The notes below the pieces were generated by a model. It was not told the DNA's origin. It worked only from the letters and a program-made list of their open reading frames with translations, and did not search any database. From assembly GCA_036971715.1 (NCBI GenBank), contig JAVHJL010000005.1, forward strand, positions 682,001 through 746,000: a DNA stretch of 64,000 nt, read 5' to 3'. Source of the stretch: Arthrobotrys musiformis (lineage: Eukaryota > Ascomycota > Orbiliomycetes > Orbiliales > Orbiliaceae). The position numbers and the translations under genes are program-made. Position 1 is the stretch's first letter, and each line of letters opens with the position of its first letter. Positions 56,938 to 64,000 of the stretch are shown piece after piece.

Positions 56938-57350
56938 GCTGTATGTGTTCTCGGAAATATTAATTTTAGGATGGAGTTCTATTGATTGCCTGCTCTTAAT
57001 ATTTTGCAATTTTTGATATAATGTAAGTTGAGTAGCGGTATCCACAGCCTGAAGCTAAATAATATGAAGAAATACACTATCAGAATGTAAGTGAAGATGT
57101 CAAATCTGCAAGCATGATCAAAGGATATCTGGGAAAACGCCAAAATTCCAGAAGCAAAAACATCCACTGTCCCAAATAGCAATTTTGTACTCTAAGGTCG
57201 ATGTCCTCAGAATGATAATCAAATGCAAGTACCAGCCCTTCTCCCCGCACCAGGAACATAAAAAGACATTTATCCCCGCATCGCCACATAAATAGTGACT
57301 CGATACCTATATAGGTATATATAAGTCGCCAATACACCTTACCCAAAACA
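56938..57350. other. Intergenic between convergent paralog 4 and unknown gene
   Basis: AT-rich 3' flanks; nothing recognised. Confidence 0.5.
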
Positions 57351-58462
57351 CTAATACCCAATACCATGCACCATCGCCGTCCGTACTCCCTCATCCCAAG
57401 ATCTCGAATACTCTTCTGTCTCCTCGTGAATCAACCATTCGATACCAGCGATTAGTCTCTTCAACGCCCTCTCGACTTCTTGTTCGCTCGTCAATACCAT
57501 TTCCTCTTCCTCTGTGTCGGCATAGGTATTTGCTAGTCCCACGGCCCCTTTTGGTTGGTTTCTCGGTTTAACCCATCCAATGGGTAATAGCATTCGTCGA
57601 CGAAGCTTGGAGTCGAGAACAACGATTGCATCGAGGGCTTGTCGACCGCCGCCGAGAGGATGGAGGAGACCGAGTGAAGATGTGAGGTGGCGGGTACCGT
57701 CGTAGACTATTTCGACAATACGTATATATGTTAGTACAAAAGGGGCACTAGGGTAGAGCGACGAGGGAGGGCTCTATACTTATCGGCAGCGACGATACTT
57801 TTGCCGGCGGCGGGATCAACGAGACTCCATACACATTAACCTTAAATGTCGAAAGCAAGGACGAAACAACACTATAAAAGTCCGCATTAGGTTCAAATAT
57901 TAACCTTTCAAGTCCACGAATTCCGAACCGCGATTTCTTTATTTTTATAAATATAAAAAGAAAGAAAAACGGGAGCAGGATTTTTTAAAATTCCTCACCT
58001 CGCAGCATGAAGGTGATCGATCGTACAACCAAGAAAGCACAGCATCGTAAAACGACTCCCGTTATGAACTAGCTCCGTAAACCGTCCATCGTCGCTTAAC
58101 CTATCGTACCCGGACTGTAGAACACTGACAGTGGCATTTTCCGCCCGAGGATCGAGTTTGATCGATTGTTCTGCGGTTGTGACGTACTCGGGACACGCGG
58201 TCCATTGTTTCGCGACGCGAGAGCGCTTGTGGTCTACGTTGAGGTCTCCATCTCGGGATGGCGGGCGCGACGAAGGAGGGGACGGACTCGCTTGAAGGAT
58301 TGTAGCCGACCGTTTGCGGGAGAGAGTGGAATTTGGGTCGGACGGGGACATGGTGGTGGTCGACTTTTTCTGCGACTGCTGTTTCGAGGAGGAGACTACG
58401 ACGATGGTGGTGGGCTGATCCCGGGGAAGCGATGAGCTGCTCTTACGGCCATCGAGTTGCAT
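57351..58462 (-). CDS. Conserved-looking unknown protein
   Basis: Exons 57999-58462, 57780-57871 and 57351-57706 give 303 residues; the 92-nt middle exon (SVVSSLLSTFKVNVYGVSLIPPP) joins in correct phases (2 and 1) on both sides. The first 90 residues are Ser/Pro/Arg-rich and disordered (KRSATILQASPSPPSSRPPS). The folded part runs from about 95: SGYDRLSDDGRFTELVHNGSRF, MLCFLGCTIDHLHAA, IYDGTRHLTSSLGLLHPLGGGR, VLDSKLRRRMLLPIGWVKPR, with an acidic helical C-terminus. I cannot assign a family. The well-behaved splice phases and folded blocks argue for a real gene. Confidence 0.68.
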
Positions 58463-59202
58463 TCTGACCGGTCTCCCGTCCTTCCTTCGGTCCAGTTAAT
58501 ATACCCCTTCGGCCTTCTGTGCCCTTTGTTGCGGTACCTCTCCTGGCCCGGTAATCTTGGAGGGCCGGGTGCCAGTGTCTAGGCCTTTTTCAGCCTCAAA
58601 GGAGGTCGATGAGACCACCTGTCGGCTAACGTTGGGCAGGAAATTTGTGGCCTGATCGCTCCTTGCTGCTGCTGTTCGAGGATGGATAATGGACCAGACC
58701 AACCCCGGCTTCCAATTCTCATTCGACCGATATCTTCCGGCTGGTTCTTGATCCCTTCTCTCGAAGTGACGATGTACTGTGCTGGTTAGTAATGCCTGCC
58801 ATCTTACTGCACCGAATTGCTGCCCGCTGCTAGTTTGCAATGGTCGGCTCAGGCTAACGGCTCCGCTTTTTTCTTGGTAATCGATGCCAAACATGGGGTA
58901 CAAGACTGGGGTGCATTCGACGTCGGTCGGCTACACAAGTCTTCCCCACCGGCTAGAGCGAGACTAAAATGCACGGCGGCCATCGAGGGAGAAAAACTTT
59001 GCGAACGAAGTCACGATCAATTGTGTCGTGATGAGGCAGTTTGGTCGTAAATTCGTCAATGCTAATGCTACAATGTCGCCGTTATATTATATTCACACGC
59101 AACCACAATTCCGTGGCGTCAACCAGAAAGAAAAAAAGTATCCGAAGATTCCAGGGCCGAGTTCGGAATATCGGCAACCTCAAAAGCCCCGTTTGGCTGT
59201 CG
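58463..59202. other. Intergenic upstream of unknown gene, downstream of gpi19
   Basis: Not AT-rich at 58500-58990; a 135-codon minus-strand frame at 58496-58903 could be leader sequence or an upstream exon of the unknown gene, but no family feature supports it. Confidence 0.45.
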
Positions 59203-60497
59203 CTAGTAGTAGGGATCAAGCCTCAATGGGTCCGAATCATCTCTCCCTTCTCCGTAAAGCACTTCACAAACGCCACCAATGGGTATATCCATCACTGCAT
59301 CGGTCCCTGTACTCCAGTAATCTTTCCAATCCCATCCTTCATCTTGATAGTCCGCCTGGTCTTGATTTGAGATATTAAACTCGTACTCTTCCTCCCTTGG
59401 CATCTTGACTTGACTGCTAAACAACGTCTTGCTTTTCCGCTTCTTCTTCTTTCTCCGGCTCATTGAGCCCGCAACTTTCTCGATCGGTGAATAATTCTCC
59501 CCGCCGGTAGAAGGAGATGTAAGCCCGCCATCGGGGTGTATGCTTCGCTCCACAACATCATCCAAAGACTCCCATGTTTTCTGCTGATAAGCAGCACTAC
59601 TACTCGATCGTCGAGAACGCGCGGGGGTAAGAAGTCCGCTGGACTCATACCCCTCACCTTGCATATCCACCCCTCTCAAAACCTTCCTATGCTTGCTTTC
59701 ATCGATCTCAACGATAGCCATCTTTGCCACTTCATCCACAATGTTCTCCATTGATGTGAAGGGTTTCGTCATGTATTCTGTGTTGTAGGACGCTAGAGCC
59801 ACGTAGATATATAGAATTATCGCAACTATATACGCCGGAACCGCCAATGACCACCATCGGTTGTAAAAGTAATGAATCCCGAGGTAGTGAAGGACCGGTG
59901 CCGGGAGGTATGACCATAATAGGTACACAGCTATTCAAGTAAGCGTTAGAATTGGCATACGACAGAACCAAAAGCTATAGCAGAGCAGAGCAACATACTG
60001 AATGCCAGCGTACTGGTAAGGTATAACACGAAGCCATAATACTCGTACGTGGGTACTTTCGGAGCAGCCCGTGGGGTCGATTGGGCAATCCGACTCGAAT
60101 TCGCAGCTTCGCTATCTGAAGAATCCGGTGTAGCCGGACGAGAAGGCGTAAAGGGAGGCCGTAAAAGTGACGTCAGAGACGGAGACGGAGGCAATGGCTA
60201 TGTTACACAGAATTAGCACATATCCGGTCGGAATTCGAGCTCATTTGGAGAGTGCAGGCGTACCGTAGGGGGTCGGTTGTAGAATGGCGGTAGGAGGGTC
60301 TGTGCCATCGGTGACTCGCTCGGACTCGGACTATCCTGCGAGGAGCTCGTAGAATCCGAGGAGACGGACGACGAACGGGATCTCGAACTCGAGAAGACCT
60401 TCGAGAACGGTGACCTGGGCCTGAAGCCTGGACCTCCAGCGGCTAAGGAGGTCCAGCTGCGACGACGATCGTCCATGGAGCTGAGTGTGTCGGGCAT
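59203..60497 (-). CDS. gpi19: PIG-P/GPI19 subunit of GPI N-acetylglucosaminyltransferase
   Basis: Exons 60264-60497, 59999-60197 and 59203-59930 encode 386 residues. After a 125-residue Ser/Pro-rich leader the PIG-P domain appears: YEYYGFVLYLTSTLAF joined by splicing to TVYLLWSYLPAPVLHYLG, then YNRWWSLAVPAYIVAIILY. These are the two membrane helices and the loop conserved in PIG-P, which in the ER helps transfer GlcNAc to phosphatidylinositol, the first step of GPI-anchor synthesis. A cytosolic C-terminus of nearly 200 residues (RRKKKKRKSKTLF, acidic WDWKDYW) is much longer than in yeast or human proteins, which suggests an added regulatory tail. Confidence 0.9.
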
Positions 60498-61403
60498 CGT
60501 AAAAGCTTCCCAGCCGATGGATCTATAGCCAAGTATTCGTATCTAGCTCCGTGGGATCATTTGGAGATGCCGGAGCGTCGAGAACCGCGGTCGCAGGTAG
60601 CCATTGTGGAGCAGTGCAGTGGAGTGAAGTAACGTAGCAATGTTCGTTGTGAAGTCGCGACGTTTCCAGTGCGGTACAAGTTCGCTTACGCCAACCGCAA
60701 ACCAAGCACAACCAACAGCTAGTTCAGGGTAGCTTCGAACTCTACAGGTAACTCTCCCCCAAAAAAATAAAATATAAAATTCAAGAAAAATAAAAAAAAT
60801 CTGCCAGGCCAGTATGGTATATACAGTACTATGTAGCATGCTGGCTAGCATTGTGCCGGCCTCCGTAGACTGGTGAGAAAAGCCTCCGGCTGGTTGGACC
60901 TCTCGGTGCGATATGGCCCGCGAGCAAGACATTCCAAGAATCTGATTTGATCAGTGGCAGCGAAAGGCGGGGCAGCTTTGACCGGAGAAACTTATAAAAC
61001 AAAGATCGAAAAGGGTAGCCGAGAGTGGGCGGGATGCAGGCATCCTGGCCTGTCTGTCGGGCCTCCACGCCCCGAAGCTTGAGAACGAAGCTAGCAGCTG
61101 CAGCGTCTGCATGTATTTCGGTATGAATGGCTGAGTATATAGCTAGTGCATGTAGTGGTCTGTGGGCAGCTGGTCAAATTCTGCTTTTTCTTGACGATTC
61201 TTATAAAGCTCGAATACTCCCCAGCTCGGTTGGTTTTGGTGGTTTTAAACGCGGTGGCTGCAGAAGAAGAAGGAATTTTATATTCAAGCAATCGCAATTG
61301 AACTTACTGGAACTCACAGGCCGATTGCCTCTCCCAAGAAGCATATTTTCTCATTCGATCCAACTGTGGGGTCTTCTTCTGTTGGATTCAGACATCACGA
61401 ACT
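60498..61403. other. Divergent intergenic, gpi19 / beta-mannosidase
   Basis: Promoter region of two divergent genes. Short frames only, no recognised product. Confidence 0.5.
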
Positions 61404-64000
61404 ATGGCAACACACGCTCAAAAGGTCGTCACGGGCTTGAGGACCAATTGGACCTTCAAGGAGACCGATTCGTCTGAGGAATGGCTCGAAACGGCCCAGT
61501 TTCCTACTAATATCCATCTTGATCTGATCAAGCATAACAAGTAAGTAATAGATTCGGTTTCTATACTTTGTTTTGTTTTTCCTCGCCAATTTGGTGCAGC
61601 GTCCTCAATTGAGTCCGCTTCAATGTCGCTTTATATATAAATGAGGATTTGAATTAATTCTAATTAATTCAACACTCTGATAGAATCCCAGATCCCTTCT
61701 TCGAGAGAAATGAGCTCAAGGTTGGCTGGGTTGCCGAAAAGTTCTGGACCTACAGAACTGTTTTCCAATCCCCAGATGCATCCGCCGCATCGTACCTCGC
61801 CTTCGACGGCTTGGATACATATGCCACCGTCTTTCTCAATGGCAAAGAAATTCTCAAGAGTGATAACATGTTCATTTCCCACCGGATTGATGTTTCAACA
61901 CTACTTTCCAAAGACGGCGGCGAGAATGAACTGTTGATTCACTTTGAACCGGCCCTCGAGCGTGCGAAAGCGATCAGAGATGCCCATCCTGATCACTTCT
62001 GGAAATGCTGGAACGGCGACACAGCTCGATTGGCCGTCAGAAAAGCACAATATCACTTCGGGTGGGGTAAGTATCCAATTGAATCCCACCACCTTCGTCG
62101 TATTCCAATGAACAGCGGGTCCAAGATGCTTTTCGCAAGCTCGTTTAGCTTCCCTTGGAAAACCCACTAGCTAGCGAATACGAGGATTTTGTCAAGAATG
62201 AGCTGATTCTGATTGGTGATCTCACGCCCTCAAAGACTGGGGTGGCGTCTACATTACCTGTGGTCCATGGAGGGATATCCGACTGGAATCATACTCGGCC
62301 CGTCTTTCCGACCTTGTAGCCGCAGTCAGCCTTACTGACGACAACAAGCAAGCTACGGTAAAGGTAACAGCGCATGTCGACAGCCCCGCGGATGCAAATA
62401 TCGCTGCGTCAGCCAGGGTTCTTGTTTCTATAACGGGATCAGGCGGCATATCCGGTTCGGCCATATCCTTGGAATCGACTGCAGGAGTTGAGGCTGACGG
62501 ATCTTCCGTTGCCACATTTAAAATCGACGACCCCGCACTTTGGTGGCCTCATGGATACGGAGAGGCCAATCTATACACTGTAACCGCCCAACTTGTGGGA
62601 CCTGATAATACTGTTATCGACATTGTTACCAAAAAGACCGGACTTCGAAGGGCCGAGGTCATCCAGGAGACAGACAAACATGGAAAGAGTTTCTACTTCA
62701 GAATCAACGGAGTGGACGTCTACTGCGGAGGCAGCGACTGGATCCCGGCCGACAATTTCACCCCTCGAGTAACTGAGGAAAAATACCGAGATTGGCTCGA
62801 GTTGATGGTTCATGGCAACCAAGCCATGATCAGAGTCTGGGGAGGAGGAATTTTCGAAGAAGATATCTTTTACGACCTCTGCGACGAGCTGGGCATCTTG
62901 GTCTGGCAGGACTTCCTTTTCGGCTGTGGTAATTACCCGGCATTCCCAGATATCCTAAAATCCGTCGAAATCGAAAGCAGGCAGAATGTAATTCGGCTCC
63001 GACACCACCCGTCTATCGTCATATATGCTGGAAACAACGAGGACTATCAACTCCAGGAATCGTTCGGGTTGACATATGACTATGAAGACAAAAATCCAGA
63101 AAATTGGCTTAAGACGAATTTCCCAGCACGTTATATCTATGAGAAGATTCTACCAGATATTATGGCGGAAGATGGCAATAGCGTCTTCTACCATCCTGGT
63201 AGCCCATGGGGTGATGGCAAGATTACTTCTGATAAGACCGTTGGCGATATGCACCAATGGAATGGTATGCAATATATACATAGCATATTTTCAATTTTTA
63301 TAATTCGGACAATTAATTGACAGCTCCACTCCTTAGTCTGGCACGGAACCCAAGAAAAGTATCAGATTTTCGAGCACCTGGGCGGCCGATTCAATAGCGA
63401 GTTTGGCATGGAAGGCTTCCCTCACATCCAAACCATCGACGCTTTCTTATCCCCCAACTCCTCCGAAAGATACCAACAATCCTCAACCGTCGACTTCCAT
63501 AACAAAGCGGACGGACACGAACGACGTATTGCAACTTACCTAGTCGAGAACTTTAGAACCGTCGAGGACTTCGAGGTAAACCAAATCACCAACATCAAAC
63601 ACCATCTTAAAAAAGATATTCCGAAATCTAACCGATAGTGCGTTTGCAAATGTGTTACTTTTAGGGATTCATCCATCTTTCACAATTGGTTCAATCGGAG
63701 GCCCTCGCTTATGGGTACCGGGGCTGGCGCCGACAGTGGGGAGATTCACGACGATGTGGTGGGGCCCTGGTCTGGCAACTAAACGACTGCTGGCCAGGCA
63801 TATCCTGGGCCATTGTGGACTACTATCTACGCAAGAAACCAGCATACTACACCATCGCACGTGCACTACGGCCGCTGGGTGTGGGGATCCAACGAGAACA
63901 TTGGGACTGGAGCGTCACCCACGCCAGGCCATTACCTAAAACGAAATGGGAAAGCTGGGTTACAAGTTCGAAACTCGAGGGAGTGAGGGGCAAAGTCGAG
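61404..64000 (+). CDS. mndB: Beta-mannosidase, GH2 family (MndB-like), 5' part
   Basis: Exons 61404-61540, 61684-62066, 62236-63264, 63337-63575 and 63665-64000 (runs off the window) encode at least 708 residues. Start MATHAQKVVTGLRTNW has no signal peptide, fitting the intracellular MndB subgroup. GH2 features seen: FWTYRTVFQSP, LAFDGLDTYATVFLNGKE, QYHFGWDWGGVYITCGPWR (restored across the 169-bp intron), INGVDVYCGGSDWIPADNF, MIRVWGGGIFEED and the acid/base region YAGNNEDYQ, then FNSEFGMEGFP with the likely nucleophile Glu, and GALVWQLNDCWPG. It hydrolyses terminal beta-1,4-mannosyl residues of manno-oligosaccharides. Only the C-terminal end is missing. Confidence 0.93.

Noticed and set aside
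58496..58903. 135-codon minus-strand frame upstream of the unknown gene
   Set aside because: Could be an upstream exon or leader but has no family feature or clear donor linking it to the next exon.

Overview
The window is nuclear DNA of a filamentous ascomycete. Genes have short (about 50-170 bp) GT..AG introns with GTAAGT-like donors, fungal core proteins are present, and a polyketide-terpenoid biosynthetic cluster occupies the left half. The cluster has the same gene content and order as the oligosporon/arthrosporol (sesquiterpenyl epoxy-cyclohexenoid) locus that I recall from the nematode-trapping fungus Arthrobotrys oligospora (genes around AOL_s00215g276-g283). An Orbiliomycete is therefore my best guess; this is from memory and unchecked.

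Layout. (1) 0.8-6.9 kb: housekeeping genes, tRNA m1A58 methyltransferase subunit TRM6 (+) and a MINDY-type deubiquitinase (-). (2) 8.4-34.4 kb: the core cluster, eight genes: 6-methylsalicylic acid synthase PKS (-), P450-1 (+), 6-MSA decarboxylase (-), P450-2 (+), FAD-linked oxidase of the berberine-bridge type (-), P450-3 (+), cupin protein (+), and UbiA prenyltransferase (+). (3) 34.9-41.9 kb: possible cluster extension, an unrecognised Ser-rich protein (-), a short-chain dehydrogenase (+), and a wax-synthase/YanI-like membrane O-acyltransferase (+). (4) 42.9-48.7 kb: a secreted Pro-rich protein (-), then the core genes NOP2 (+) and PLP2 (-). (5) 49.7-56.9 kb: four paralogous small proteins of predicted beta-trefoil type, interrupted by a Tri3/BAHD-like acyltransferase (-). 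(6) 57.4-64 kb: a conserved unknown (-), the GPI-synthesis subunit PIG-P (-), and the 5' part of a beta-mannosidase (+) cut by the window edge.

Inferred pathway: the PKS makes 6-methylsalicylic acid; the amidohydrolase decarboxylates it to m-cresol; a P450 hydroxylates the ring to toluquinol; the UbiA enzyme attaches a farnesyl-type chain; the remaining P450s, the FAD oxidase and the cupin protein carry out ring epoxidation, redox steps and side-chain oxidation; SDR and O-acyltransferase may reduce and acylate the product. The logic parallels yanuthone D and macrophorin biosynthesis. No transcription factor is visible beside the cluster.

The exon structures given were worked out by hand from reading phase, splice-site consensus and family similarity. 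Intergenic stretches are long (often 1-2 kb) and I found no intact transposon, convincing tRNA, rRNA or CRISPR array.
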